38,346 nt of DNA, taken from contig DASYHY010000186.1 in NCBI GenBank assembly GCA_036252795.1, positions 1 through 38,346 of the forward strand. The letters run 5' to 3'. This document shows, one piece after another, positions 7,534-16,410 of this stretch. Source of the DNA: Aurantimonas sp036252795. Its GTDB lineage: Bacteria > Pseudomonadota > Alphaproteobacteria > Rhizobiales > Rhizobiaceae. A program made the position numbers and the translations under genes. How positions within the stretch are numbered: position 1 is the first letter of the stretch; each line of letters begins with the position of its first letter. Below the pieces are notes generated by a model, which searched no databases, was not told the origin of the DNA, and worked only from the letters and a program-made list of their open reading frames with translations.

Positions 7534-9230
7534 TCAACCTGGGCGCGCATTCGGACCCGGGAAAGCAACCCGACCGCCAGGGCGAGAGCCCAGGCCGCCC
7601 AGTAGATCCCGTTGGGAAACAAGGCATAAAGCGTGGGTTCGCCCGCCGCGGGAAGAGCGACCTCGACCGTGCCGGTGGATCCCAGCGCGAGGCCGCCGAT
7701 CTGCCTGCCATAGGCGTCGTTCACGACCGAGATGCCGGTATTGGCGCTGCGCACCAGTGGCAGGCCGAATGCGACCGAGGTCAATTCCGCCAGCCGCAGA
7801 TGCTGGTACGGGCCCGGCGTCCTGCCGTACCACGCGTCGTTGGTATCGTTGACGAGGAAGCCGGGGCGGGTCTGCGGCGATCCGGCCTCGATCTCGCCGG
7901 GAAAGATGATCTCGTAGCAAATCAGCGGCAGGAAGGAGGGCGCCCCCTCGAGCGGCACGCGGCTGCGCACGGTCCCGGCGGAGAACCCGCCCGGCATGTC
8001 GGCGAGTTGCGAGATGCCCAGCCCCTCGAAAAACTCCTGGAACGGCAGGTATTCGCCGAACGGCACCAGATGCACCTTGTCGCGCGCGTCGACGATCTCG
8101 CCATTGTCGTTGATGACGTAGACGGAGTTGTAGACGCGCGAACCGACGTCGTTCGAGCCCTCGAGCCGCGCCGCGCCGGCGATCAGCGTCTCGCCGGGCC
8201 GCAGCGTGTCGGCGATGCGGGCGATCGCGTCAGGACGCTCGGTCAGCAGGAACGGGAAGGCCGATTCCGGCCAGACCACGAGGGTGCGGGTCTGCGGCGC
8301 ATCCGCCGTCGAAGCATCCGCCGCGGATGGGCGGGCAACGGCGGCCCCGACGATCTCCGCGGGATCGGCGCGCGTCTCGGTCAGCCTGATGTGCCGGTCG
8401 AAAATCGTCTCGGCGAGGCTGTCCTCCCACTTGACCGTCTGGTCGATATTCGGCTGCACCACCCGGACATTGACGGCCTCGACGAATTCCGTCGGATGGG
8501 TGGCAAGGCGCCACGCGCCGAAACCGACATGGAAGACCAGAAGGGTGGCGGCCACCGCCAGCGTCGCGGAGCGGCCGCGCCGGTCGACGAAGACGGCGGG
8601 CGCGGAGAAGACGATGACGGCGAGCAGCGTCAGCCCGTGAATGCCGACGAGACTGGACGTCTGCATGAGCAGTGGCACCGGCGCCGCCATGACGCCGATC
8701 TCGTTCCAGGGAAAGCCGGTGAAGAGAAAGGCGCGCAGATACTCCACGAGGCCGAAGGCCGCGGCCAGCGAGAAGATCCGGAAGGCGCTGTCGCTCCACA
8801 GGAGCCGCGCCAGCATGGCCGCGAGGCCGTAATAGACCGCCAGAATCGCCGGCAGCCCCAGGACGGCGAGCGGGATGAAGAGGGCGAACTCGGCAGCATC
8901 GACCAGCATCGCCGCGCCCAGCCACCAGAGCCCGGCGACGAAATAGCCGAAGCCGAACAGCCAGCCCGTCCCGAAGACCGGAAGCAGCCGGCGCAGCAGC
9001 GGGCGGGAAGGGTCGACGCTCGCGCCGTCGATCAGCCAGACCATGAGCGGGAACGCGACGAAGCCGGCTGCGGGAAAGTTGAACGGCGGCAGGGCGAGCG
9101 TTCCGAGCGCGCCTGCCACGAATGTCAGCAGGGCGCGGCGCCAGCCGTCGACGAGGAGGACCCGGTCGACGAGACGATCGAGGAGGCGGCGACCGCCGAG
9201 GAAGCCGCCGGGACGGGATATGACGCTCAC
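7530..9230 (-). CDS. lnt: Apolipoprotein N-acyltransferase
   Basis: Lnt adds the third acyl chain to the N-terminal cysteine of lipoproteins in the inner membrane. The 566-residue protein has about six hydrophobic segments in the first 240 residues, beginning LLTFVAGALGTLALPPF. A periplasmic nitrilase-like domain follows, and a final membrane segment lies near the C-terminus. The catalytic triad is visible: Glu in VVWPESAFPF, Lys in KVHLVPFGEYLPF and Cys in LPLICYEIIFPGE. I prefer the GTG start giving MSVISRPGGFLG, which has GGGGG about five bases upstream. An ATG at 9344 would add 38 residues of unlikely sequence. It follows corC after 144 bases. The rhizobial copy has been called actA for its effect on acid tolerance. 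Confidence 0.94.
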   Translation of the reverse strand: MSVISRPGGFLGGRRLLDRLVDRVLLVDGWRRALLTFVAGALGTLALPPFNFPAAGFVAFPLMVWLIDGASVDPSRPLLRRLLPVFGTGWLFGFGYFVAGLWWLGAAMLVDAAEFALFIPLAVLGLPAILAVYYGLAAMLARLLWSDSAFRIFSLAAAFGLVEYLRAFLFTGFPWNEIGVMAAPVPLLMQTSSLVGIHGLTLLAVIVFSAPAVFVDRRGRSATLAVAATLLVFHVGFGAWRLATHPTEFVEAVNVRVVQPNIDQTVKWEDSLAETIFDRHIRLTETRADPAEIVGAAVARPSAADASTADAPQTRTLVVWPESAFPFLLTERPDAIARIADTLRPGETLIAGAARLEGSNDVGSRVYNSVYVINDNGEIVDARDKVHLVPFGEYLPFQEFFEGLGISQLADMPGGFSAGTVRSRVPLEGAPSFLPLICYEIIFPGEIEAGSPQTRPGFLVNDTNDAWYGRTPGPYQHLRLAELTSVAFGLPLVRSANTGISVVNDAYGRQIGGLALGSTGTVEVALPAAGEPTLYALFPNGIYWAAWALALAVGLLSRVRMRAQVD

Positions 9231-9374
9231 TCTACCCCCGCATGTGAGGTCGACGACCCCTGCAGAATGCCGGGTTCGGCCATTAACGATACTCGCTTTC
9301 GCGAGGCTGATGGAACCCCTCGAGGCCGCGCCGGGCGCTGCCACAGGCCAGGACGCGTGCCTGCGGGCAGGCGC

Positions 9375-10460
9375 TCAGGGGGCGTCCGCGAGGCCCTCGA
9401 CGATGCGTCGGCGGCGCTCGCCCTGGCGGAAGCGCACGATCCGCACGCGGCGAACCCGCCGTGGATCGGCGTCGAGCACCTGGAATTCGAAGCCCGGCAC
9501 CGCCTGGATGACCTCGCCGCGCGTCGGCACGCGGCCGAGTTCGGAGAACAGGAGGCCGCCGATCGTGTCGGCCTCCTCCTCGTATTCGCTGATGTCGAAA
9601 TCCTCTCCGACCATCGCCTTGACCTCGTCGAGGTCGGCGCGGGCATCGGCGATCCAGATGCCGTCGCCGGTCGCCGTGATCATCGGCGCGTCGTCGTCGT
9701 GTTCGTCCTCGATGTTGCCGACGACCATCTCGATGACGTCCTCCAGCGAGACGAGGCCGTCGGTTCCGCCATATTCGTCGATGACCAGCGCCATCTGCGT
9801 CCGCGTCGCCTGCATCCTGGCCATCAGGTCGGAGGCCAGCATCGATGGCGGGACGAACAGGACCTTGCGGATGATGCCCAGGTCCGAAACCTTCCTGGCG
9901 AGGTTGATCTGGCGAAGGTCGAGCCCCGCCCGAGGCTTGCGCCCGCCATTGCCGCTGGTGCCGTTCGTGCGTGCCGGCCGGGCGACCCGCGTGATGTGGG
10001 CGACGACGTCGCGGATGTGGATCATGCCGCGCGGGTCGTCCAGGCTCTCGCCGTAGACCGGCATGCGCGAATGGCCGCTCCCCTCGAACTGCCGCATCAG
10101 GTCCCCGAGCGTCGCGGTGATCTCCGCCGCCTCGATGTCGGCCCGCGGCACCATCACGTCCTCGACGCGCACCTCGCGAAGCCGCAGGATGTTGTTCAGC
10201 ATCGCGCGTTCGGCGGGGCTGAAGGCATCCTCGCCGGAGCCCTGGTGCATCAGCGCCTGCGTGAGGTCCTCGCGCATGATGCGGGGCATTCTCGGCCGCA
10301 GCCGCTGCAGGAGGCCCGCCCAGACGCCGGGCTGATCCGGCGTCCCGGCGCGCCGACTTCGGTCGTCGCCGGCGCTTCGCTGGTCGCCGGCTTCGCCGGC
10401 CTGCGTGTCGCGGCCGTTGCGGTCGGCCGCGTGCGCTTCGATCGTCATTGTCCCACTCAT
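9375..10460 (-). CDS. corC: CorC/TlyC-family protein with paired CBS domains
   Basis: The 361-residue soluble protein has a CBS pair at about residues 100-255 (VRVEDVMVPRADIEA; LVIDEYGGTDGLVSLEDVIEMVVG) and a C-terminal CorC_HlyC domain (GLLFSELGRVPTRGE). It lacks the N-terminal DUF21 membrane domain, so it is the short form. Such proteins are linked to magnesium or cobalt handling; the older hemolysin label is not supported functionally. Between the CBS motifs is a Gly/Asn/Arg-rich insert near residues 165-180. Its ATG overlaps the ybeY stop as ATGA, implying translational coupling. The ybeY-corC-lnt order is widely conserved in Proteobacteria. Confidence 0.92.
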   Translation of the reverse strand: MSGTMTIEAHAADRNGRDTQAGEAGDQRSAGDDRSRRAGTPDQPGVWAGLLQRLRPRMPRIMREDLTQALMHQGSGEDAFSPAERAMLNNILRLREVRVEDVMVPRADIEAAEITATLGDLMRQFEGSGHSRMPVYGESLDDPRGMIHIRDVVAHITRVARPARTNGTSGNGGRKPRAGLDLRQINLARKVSDLGIIRKVLFVPPSMLASDLMARMQATRTQMALVIDEYGGTDGLVSLEDVIEMVVGNIEDEHDDDAPMITATGDGIWIADARADLDEVKAMVGEDFDISEYEEEADTIGGLLFSELGRVPTRGEVIQAVPGFEFQVLDADPRRVRRVRIVRFRQGERRRRIVEGLADAP

Positions 10461-11002
10461 CGTTGGACCGCCGTCACATGCGGCGGTTCAGGGTCGTCTT
10501 CTGCATAGGGGTTTGCGATGCCGAGCTCCGCGAGGATCTCCACCTCGAGCCGCTCCATCGCCTCCGCCTCTGCCTCCTCGACATGGTCGTAGCCCACGAG
10601 ATGCAGGAATCCATGCACGAGAAGATGTCGGAAGTGGGCGCCGAGGCTCTTGTCTTCCAGCGCCGCCTCGCGGGCGACGGTTTCGTAGGCGAGGATGAGG
10701 TCGCCGAGCAGCGGTCCCGGCGCGCCGCCCGGTCCGGCCATGGGGAAGGACAGGATGTTGGTCGCCGTGTCCTTGCCGCGCCATTCCGCGTTCGCCGCCC
10801 GCACCGTTGCGTCGTCCGCAAGGGTGAGGCTGATCTCGCTGGAGATGTCGTCGGGCAGGCCGATCTTGCGGGCGGCAGCGGCGAAGGCCGACTGCGCCAC
10901 TGCGGATATGTCATCCAGTCGGGCATCCTCCCACGCCGGCGCCTCGACGGCGAGGACGACGGTGAGGCCTTCATAGGAGCGCGGTTGTCGGTCTTCGGGC
11001 AC
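10457..11002 (-). CDS. ybeY: Endoribonuclease / rRNA maturation factor YbeY
   Basis: YbeY is a zinc-dependent endoribonuclease needed for 16S rRNA 3' maturation and ribosome quality control, and it also influences small-RNA regulation in rhizobia. The 181-residue product carries the metal motif HGFLHLVGYDH (about residues 127-137), preceded by NAEWRGKDTATNILSFPM and LGDLILAYETV. It starts at a GTG directly after the phoH TAA, and its stop overlaps the corC start as ATGA. The phoH-ybeY-corC-lnt cluster is a classic arrangement supporting a role in RNA processing. Confidence 0.95.
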   Translation of the reverse strand: MPEDRQPRSYEGLTVVLAVEAPAWEDARLDDISAVAQSAFAAAARKIGLPDDISSEISLTLADDATVRAANAEWRGKDTATNILSFPMAGPGGAPGPLLGDLILAYETVAREAALEDKSLGAHFRHLLVHGFLHLVGYDHVEEAEAEAMERLEVEILAELGIANPYAEDDPEPPHVTAVQR

Positions 11003-12046
11003 TTACTTGTCCAGCGGCATGCTCGACGCCCGGTGGCGCGTCGCATCCTCCTCATAGGCTTCCACGATCGCCTGCACCAGCGGATGGCGCACCACGTCCT
11101 TGGCCTCGAAGCGCACGGTGACGACGTTCGGCACGCCGACGAGCACGCGCAACGCCTCGACCAGTCCGGATTTCTGGCCGGGCGGCAGGTCGATCTGCGA
11201 GGGATCGCCCGTCACCACCATCCTGGCGTTCTCGCCGAGACGGGTGAGGAACATCTTCATCTGCATGGAGGTGGTGTTCTGCGCCTCGTCGAGGATCACC
11301 GCGGCGTTGGCGAGGGTGCGGCCGCGCATGAAGGCGAGCGGGGCGATCTCGATCGCGCCCGCCGCCAGCGCCCGCTCGACCTTCTCGGCCGGGATCATGT
11401 CGTAGAGCGCGTCGTAGAGCGGCCGCAGATACGGGTCGACCTTCTCCTTCATGTCGCCGGGAAGGAATCCGAGCCGCTCGCCGGCTTCGACGGCCGGGCG
11501 CGACAGGATGATCCGGTCGACCTGGCCGCGCTCCAGCAGCATCGCGGCATGGGCGACGGCGAGATAGGTCTTGCCGGTGCCGGCGGGGCCGACGCCGAGA
11601 ACCAGCTCGGCGCGGTCCAGCGCCCGCATGTAGGCGTCCTGGGTCGGCGTGCGCGCGTGGATCGTGCGGCGGCGGGTGGAGATCTGGGCCAGCGACATGC
11701 GGCCCTTCTTCTCCAGCGTCGGCAGGAAGAGCTGGTCGTCCTGCGCGATCGCCATGCGGACGGCGCCCTCGACGTCCTTCTGGCCGATCTCGCTGCCGCC
11801 CTGCAGGCGTTCATAGAGATGGTCGAGCGCCCGGCGCGCCTGTTCGCTGGTGGCCTGCGTGCCGCGGATCTCGACCTTGTTGCCGCGCGCCCGTGCATCG
11901 ACGCCGAGCTTCTGCTCGAGCAGCGCCAGATGCTCGTCGAACTGGCCGAACAGCGAGCTGGCGAGGCGGTTGTCCTCGTAGGTCAGGACGATATGCGCCA
12001 TGTCGGAAGCGCCCGATCCGGGCGCCGTGCCTCGATCCGCCTTCAA
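11003..12046 (-). CDS. phoH: PhoH-family ATPase
   Basis: PhoH-like proteins are cytoplasmic P-loop ATPases, probably acting on RNA alongside YbeY. The product shows Walker A GPAGTGKT (near residue 150), SRPAVEAGERLGFLPGD, Walker B VILDEAQNTT, and TGDPSQIDLP. The N-terminal region resembles the family's small RNA-binding module. Two starts compete. A TTG at 12046 overlaps the miaB stop as TTGA and has a strong GGAAGG site; it gives 347 residues. An ATG at 12001 gives 332 residues but has no clear ribosome binding site. I prefer the TTG, partly because lspA in this window uses the same TTGA overlap. The stop is immediately followed by the ybeY GTG. Confidence 0.93.
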   Translation of the reverse strand: MKADRGTAPGSGASDMAHIVLTYEDNRLASSLFGQFDEHLALLEQKLGVDARARGNKVEIRGTQATSEQARRALDHLYERLQGGSEIGQKDVEGAVRMAIAQDDQLFLPTLEKKGRMSLAQISTRRRTIHARTPTQDAYMRALDRAELVLGVGPAGTGKTYLAVAHAAMLLERGQVDRIILSRPAVEAGERLGFLPGDMKEKVDPYLRPLYDALYDMIPAEKVERALAAGAIEIAPLAFMRGRTLANAAVILDEAQNTTSMQMKMFLTRLGENARMVVTGDPSQIDLPPGQKSGLVEALRVLVGVPNVVTVRFEAKDVVRHPLVQAIVEAYEEDATRHRASSMPLDK

Positions 12047-13455
12047 GCGACCTTCCTTCCGGCTTCGACTTCCGCGCCCCTCGCCAGAAGCGAATTCGGC
12101 AGGGTTGCTTCGATGGTCACCTCGACGATGTCGCCGATCGATCCGATCTCTGCCGGCAGCACCACAGGCTGCAGGAAGGGCGAGCGGCCGGCGAGCTGAT
12201 GGGCGTAGCGACCGGGCTTTTCGACCAGCACCGAGATCGTCTGCCCGACGAGGCTCGCAGCGAACGCCTCCTGCTGGCAGCGCAGCAGCGCCTGCAGGCG
12301 CTGCAGCCGCTCCGACTTCACCGCCTCGTCGACATGGCCTTCCATATCGGCCCCCGGCGTGCCGGGGCGCGGCGAGTACTTGAAAGAGAAGGCCGAGGCA
12401 TAGCCGATCTCCGCGACGAGCCGCATCGTCGCCTCGAAATCGTCCTCCGTCTCGCCCGGAAACCCGACGATGAAGTCGCCGGACAGCGCAATGTCGGGCC
12501 GCGCGGCACGGATCGTCTCGACGAGCCGCAGATAATCCGCCGCGGTGTGACGCCGGTTCATCGCCTTGAGGATCCGGTCGGAGCCCGACTGCACCGGCAG
12601 GTGCAGATACGGCATCAGACTGGCAAGGTCGGCATGGGTGCGGATCAGGTCCTCGTCCATGTCGCGCGGATGCGAGGTGGTGTACCGCAGACGGGCGATG
12701 CCGGGAATTTCGGCGAGGGCGCGGAGCAGCCCCGCGAGCCCAACCTTTTGGCCGGCGGCATCCTCGCCGGACCAGGCGTTGACGTTCTGGCCGAGCAGCG
12801 TCACCTCGCGCACTCCGGCGCCGGCGAGGCGGCGGGCCTCCGCGACAATCCCGTCGAGCGGCCGCGACACCTCGGAGCCGCGCGTATAGGGCACGACGCA
12901 GAAGGTGCAGAACTTGTCGCAGCCTTCCTGGACGGTGAGGAAGGCGGTGACGCCGCGCGTGCGGATCTGCCGGTCCTCGGTGCGCGGCAGATGGTCGAAC
13001 TTGTCCTCGACCGCATAGTCGGTGTCGACCACCTTGTCGCCTCGGGCGACACGGGCGAGCGCCTCGGGCAGGCGGTGATAGGTCTGCGGACCCACGACGA
13101 GATCGACGACGGGGGCGCGCGCGATGATCTCGTGGCCTTCGGCCTGCGCGACGCAGCCGGTGACGCCGACGCGCATCTCGCGGCCCTGGCGATGGCGCTC
13201 GACCTTGAGCATGCGAATGCGGCCGAGTTCCGAATAGACCTTCTCGGCAGCCCGCTCGCGGATATGGCAGGTGTTCAGCAGGACCAGGTCGGCGTCCTCG
13301 ATCGTCTCCGTCGGCTCGTAGCCGTCCTTCGACAGCGCATCGCCCATGCGCTGCGAGTCGTAGACGTTCATCTGGCAGCCGTAGGTCTTGATGAAGACTT
13401 TGCGGGTATTGGCGCCGGCGCCCACCGGGACGGGTGCTTCGGTTATATCGGTCAT
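12043..13455 (-). CDS. miaB: tRNA-2-methylthio-N6-dimethylallyladenosine synthase
   Basis: MiaB is a radical-SAM methylthiotransferase that modifies A37 of tRNAs reading UNN codons. The 470 residues contain the N-terminal cluster-binding cysteines (TYGCQMN, LLNTCHIRE, VTGCVAQ) and the radical-SAM motif GCDKFCTFCVVPYTRG near residue 165. LGQNVNAW and a C-terminal TRAM domain (about 390-455) complete the family pattern. The ATG has AAGGG upstream. It needs two 4Fe-4S clusters, which fits with the Fe-S scaffold gene nfuA at the head of the same gene series. Its stop overlaps the probable TTG start of phoH. Confidence 0.96.
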   Translation of the reverse strand: MTDITEAPVPVGAGANTRKVFIKTYGCQMNVYDSQRMGDALSKDGYEPTETIEDADLVLLNTCHIRERAAEKVYSELGRIRMLKVERHRQGREMRVGVTGCVAQAEGHEIIARAPVVDLVVGPQTYHRLPEALARVARGDKVVDTDYAVEDKFDHLPRTEDRQIRTRGVTAFLTVQEGCDKFCTFCVVPYTRGSEVSRPLDGIVAEARRLAGAGVREVTLLGQNVNAWSGEDAAGQKVGLAGLLRALAEIPGIARLRYTTSHPRDMDEDLIRTHADLASLMPYLHLPVQSGSDRILKAMNRRHTAADYLRLVETIRAARPDIALSGDFIVGFPGETEDDFEATMRLVAEIGYASAFSFKYSPRPGTPGADMEGHVDEAVKSERLQRLQALLRCQQEAFAASLVGQTISVLVEKPGRYAHQLAGRSPFLQPVVLPAEIGSIGDIVEVTIEATLPNSLLARGAEVEAGRKVA

Positions 13456-13503
13456 GCGCCCTTCTGATCGGACCGTGGCCGCCGGCCCTGCCGACGGAAC
13501 TGG

Positions 13504-14376
13504 TTACGTTCCTATATCGCCACCATCGCGACCGGGCGCAAGTCGGCAATCGGATTCGCCCCGCCCCGCGCCGTCATTCGCCGCCTCTCTGTGGCCGCGA
13601 AGGCTCGTCGCCAGCATCTGCGCCACCCGCGCCTCGGCCGTGCGGGCGACCAGCTTGCGGTCGGACGCCGCGTCGAACAGCAGCGGCTCGCCGAACGTGA
13701 CCTCCGCGTCGATCGCGCCTTCGCGCAGGAAGGCGAGGAGATGCGGCCCCAGCGGCACATCGCCCGGCCAGGCGACCAGCGGCCGGAAGAGCCGCCCCAG
13801 CGGCAATCCGTTCGCGGCCGTATAGGCGATCGACACGGGCTGGACGCGGACCGCATGGGTGTCCGCCTGCCGCAACGCCGCCTGCGCCGCGCCGAAGAGA
13901 GCGGTCTTGAACGGCAGCGCCTCGTTGCCGTCCGAGGTGGTGCCCTCGGCGAACAGCACCATGACGTCGCCCTGGTTTAGGCGCTCGGCGATCGCGTCCG
14001 CCTGCTCTCCGGTCCGCCGGCGGTCGCCGCGCTCCACGAAGACGGTCCGCTGCAGCCGGGCGAGAAGCCCGAAGGCCGGCCACTCCCGGACCTCCGCCTT
14101 AGCGATGAAGGACAAGGGCATGATCCGGCCCATCACCATGATGTCGGCCCAGGACTGGTGGTTCGCCGCGATCAGCAGCGGGTGATCGGCGCTCGGCCGG
14201 CCCTTCACCGTGACCCTGAGGCCGGTGATCTTGCAGGCAACCACGTGCCACCAGTGCGGCAGACGCCGCGCGAGCTTCCAGCCCCGCGCCATGGCGAGGT
14301 TCTGCAGCGGCCAGAGGAGGAGGGTCATCGCCGTCAGCACGAAGGCGACGAACCCGACACGCAGCCAGCCGATCAT
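13504..14376 (-). CDS. plsC: 1-acyl-sn-glycerol-3-phosphate acyltransferase
   Basis: PlsC-type enzymes transfer the second acyl chain to lysophosphatidic acid at the inner membrane. The 290-residue protein begins with a hydrophobic segment (VGFVAFVLTAMTLLLWPL) and carries the acyltransferase motifs NHQSWAD (near residue 73), VFVERGDRRRTGEQ and FAEGTTSDG. The last 25 or so residues are a hydrophilic tail without family similarity, which makes it longer than usual. An OlsA-like role (making ornithine lipid from lyso-ornithine lipid) cannot be excluded because olsB lies in this window, but the two genes are about 15 kb apart. It sits 39 bases after rimI and 48 bases before miaB. Confidence 0.9.
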   Translation of the reverse strand: MIGWLRVGFVAFVLTAMTLLLWPLQNLAMARGWKLARRLPHWWHVVACKITGLRVTVKGRPSADHPLLIAANHQSWADIMVMGRIMPLSFIAKAEVREWPAFGLLARLQRTVFVERGDRRRTGEQADAIAERLNQGDVMVLFAEGTTSDGNEALPFKTALFGAAQAALRQADTHAVRVQPVSIAYTAANGLPLGRLFRPLVAWPGDVPLGPHLLAFLREGAIDAEVTFGEPLLFDAASDRKLVARTAEARVAQMLATSLRGHREAANDGAGRGESDCRLAPGRDGGDIGT

Positions 14377-14415
14377 CCTCTGCCGGCCCTGCCTGCCGTC
14401 ATGCCTGCCCTTCTC

Positions 14416-14940
14416 CTAGCGCAGCGAGCGCTTGAGCGTCAGCGCACTGGTGCGCCGGCCGTCCGGCTGCCGATAGTAGGCAGGCCGCCGCCCGACCTCG
14501 GCGAAGCGAAGCCGCTCGTAGAGATGGCGCGCGCCGGCGTTCTCTTCGTCCACTTCCAGGAACAGCGATTCGGCGCGCTCGGCATGCAGGTGCTGCAGGA
14601 CATGATCCATCAGCAGGCGTCCGACGCCGTGGCGGCGGGCGCGAGGCGCGACGGCGATCGTCAGGATCTCCGCCTCGCCCTCGATGTTGCGCGCGAGGAC
14701 GAAGCCGAGCGGCGGCTCGTCCGGATGCCCGACCCGGCGCGCGGCATAGCCGAAGCTGCCTGCCTGGCCCAGCAGTGAGGCCAGCTCCTCGCCCGACCAC
14801 GGATGATCGAAGGCTTCGCTGTGGAGTTCGGCGGCGGCGTCGAGATCGTCGTCGGTCAGCGGCGTCGCGACGACCGGGCCTGCGCGCAGCAGCGCGTCGA
14901 GAAACGAGCTCGTCCAGGCCCAGGGTAGATACCAGTACAT
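14416..14940 (-). CDS. rimI: Ribosomal-protein-alanine N-acetyltransferase RimI (GNAT family)
   Basis: RimI acetylates the N-terminus of ribosomal protein S18, and RimI homologues are often encoded with TsaB. The 174-residue protein has the GNAT core: ILTIAVAPRARRHGVGRLLM carries the acetyl-CoA loop near residue 105, followed by LEVDEENAGARHLYERLRF and the late motif GRRPAYYRQPDG. The start giving MYWYLPWAW has GGAGG eight bases upstream; a longer GTG/ATG start up to 14967 is possible but lacks this. It follows tsaB after 78 bases. In several relatives as I recall them, a Fur/Mur regulator gene follows rimI, but here plsC follows directly. Confidence 0.9.
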   Translation of the reverse strand: MYWYLPWAWTSSFLDALLRAGPVVATPLTDDDLDAAAELHSEAFDHPWSGEELASLLGQAGSFGYAARRVGHPDEPPLGFVLARNIEGEAEILTIAVAPRARRHGVGRLLMDHVLQHLHAERAESLFLEVDEENAGARHLYERLRFAEVGRRPAYYRQPDGRRTSALTLKRSLR

Positions 14941-15018
14941 CGAAACTCCTCCCCTCCGCCCGGCCATCCGGATGATGCCGCATCGTGACGAGACATCGCT
15001 TGCGACAAGATTAACCCA

Positions 15019-15732
15019 TCACGAGCGGACTTGAGGAGAGCCCGCGGCACGAAAGGTGAGCCTTCCGGCGGCGCTCGGCGGCTTGGCGTCCGCGCCGCGC
15101 AGATAGAGCGGACGTGGCGGGGCATCGGCCGCGCGCGAGGCCAGCAGGGCCAGGGCCCGCATGTCGATTCGCGAAACGCTGCCGAGAATATGTGCGTCGT
15201 GCCCCGGCAGGGCGGCGAGCGCGATCGGCGCGCCCGTCCCGACCAACCCGATCGAGGTCCCCGCCTCGAGGTTTTCCAGCATGGCAGGCAGGTCGGCCGG
15301 CGCGAGAGCGCGAGGATCGACCAGAGCCTCACCGCCGACGCCGTAGAGCGCGGCATAGATCTCGCCGCGCTTGGCGTCGAGGGTCGCAAGGATCGCACGG
15401 CCCTTGCCCTGCTCCGGGGCGGCGAGGGCCGCGAGCGTATCGACGCCAACTGCCGGGACGTCGAGCGCCAGGGCCAGGCCGCGGGCGGCAGCGACGCCGA
15501 CCCGGATGCCAGTGAAGGAGCCGGGCCCGACGGTGACGCCGATCCGGTCGAGGTCGCCATAGGCGAGACCCGCCTCACCCAGCACGCCGTCGATCACCGC
15601 CATCAGCCGCTCGGCATGACCCTTGCCGATCTCTGGCTCGGCGACGGCGAGAAGCCGGTCGGTCCTGCCGTCGTAGACCGCGGCGGAACACCGCTCGAAT
15701 GCGGTGTCGATGACGAGGAGCCGTTGCGTCAC
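15019..15732 (-). CDS. tsaB: tRNA threonylcarbamoyladenosine biosynthesis protein TsaB
   Basis: TsaB is the regulatory ASKHA-fold partner of TsaD in making t6A37 of tRNAs that read ANN codons. The product begins LLVIDTAFERCSAAVYD (phosphate-1-like loop), then shows the TsaB signature VGPGSFTGIRVGVAAARGLA near residue 70 and LDAKRGEIYAALY. The C-terminal half is short, as usual in alphaproteobacteria. I chose the GTG at 15732, giving 237 residues; an upstream start at 15768 would add 12. TsaD, TsaC and TsaE are not in the window. Its neighbours nfuA and rimI match the common nfu-tsaB-rimI order. Confidence 0.93.
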   Translation of the reverse strand: MTQRLLVIDTAFERCSAAVYDGRTDRLLAVAEPEIGKGHAERLMAVIDGVLGEAGLAYGDLDRIGVTVGPGSFTGIRVGVAAARGLALALDVPAVGVDTLAALAAPEQGKGRAILATLDAKRGEIYAALYGVGGEALVDPRALAPADLPAMLENLEAGTSIGLVGTGAPIALAALPGHDAHILGSVSRIDMRALALLASRAADAPPRPLYLRGADAKPPSAAGRLTFRAAGSPQVRS

Positions 15733-15798
15733 GTTCTGGTCATTGCCTGCAAGCCGGCATTCGCGCACCCGCCCACGCGACGAGGCCGATCGACCGGG

Positions 15799-16374
15799 TC
15801 AGGCGGCTTCCATCGCCTCCACCGCCTCGACCTCCGGCACGAAATGCCGCAGCAGGTTCTGGATGCCGTGCTTCAGCGTCGCGGTCGAGGACGGGCAGCC
15901 GGCGCAGGCGCCGCGCATGTTGAGATAGACGGTGCCGTCGCGGAAGCCGCGGAAGGTGATGTCGCCGCCATCCTGCGCCACGGCCGGTCGAACGCGCGTC
16001 TCGAGCAGTTCCTTGATCGTGGCGACGGTGTTTGCGTCGCGCTCCTCGAAGAATTCCTCGCCATCCGGCGCCGCGGTGCCTTCGCCGGCGGCGAGCATCA
16101 CCGGCTCGTTCGAAAGGAAATGCTCCATCAGCCCGGCGAGGATCGCGGGCTTCAGATGCTGCCAGTCCGGCCCGTCCTTCGACACGGTGACGAAGTCGTA
16201 GCCGAAGAACACGCCGCTCACGCCTGGCACCGCCATCAGCCGGGCGGCGAGGGGCGAACGCGCTTCGGCATCCGCCTGGGAAAGAAATTCCTCGGTACCG
16301 GTCTCCACGACCACGCGTCCCGGCAGGAACTTCAGCGTCGCCGGGTTCGGGGTCACTTCGGTCTGGATGAACAT
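15799..16374 (-). CDS. nfuA: NFU-type iron-sulfur cluster scaffold/carrier protein
   Basis: NFU proteins carry 4Fe-4S clusters to client enzymes. The 191 residues comprise an N-terminal Nfu_N domain (MFIQTEVTPNPATLKFLPG; FGYDFVTVSK) and a C-terminal NifU-like domain (about 110-178) with the cluster-binding pair in RGACAGCPSSTATLKHGI. It heads a long minus-strand series that includes the double-cluster enzyme MiaB. Upstream is a promoter-like sequence whose -10 touches an Irr-type palindrome (separate entries), suggesting iron- or haem-dependent control. The name nfuA follows the domain family; rhizobial genomes often list it simply as a NifU-like protein. Confidence 0.94.
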   Translation of the reverse strand: MFIQTEVTPNPATLKFLPGRVVVETGTEEFLSQADAEARSPLAARLMAVPGVSGVFFGYDFVTVSKDGPDWQHLKPAILAGLMEHFLSNEPVMLAAGEGTAAPDGEEFFEERDANTVATIKELLETRVRPAVAQDGGDITFRGFRDGTVYLNMRGACAGCPSSTATLKHGIQNLLRHFVPEVEAVEAMEAA

Positions 16375-16410
16375 GGATTGCCCCTTGCGGCGGCCTGAGC
16401 CGCCAAGCTC

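Noticed and set aside
9292..9305. Small hairpin CTCGC-GAAA-GCGAG between corC and lnt
   Set aside because: The stem is five bases with no T run, too weak to call a terminator.
7800..10508. 902-codon open frame on the plus strand opposite lnt and corC
   Set aside because: Low-complexity Arg/Asp/Gly composition typical of GC-rich antisense reading; both opposite genes have intact catalytic or domain motifs.
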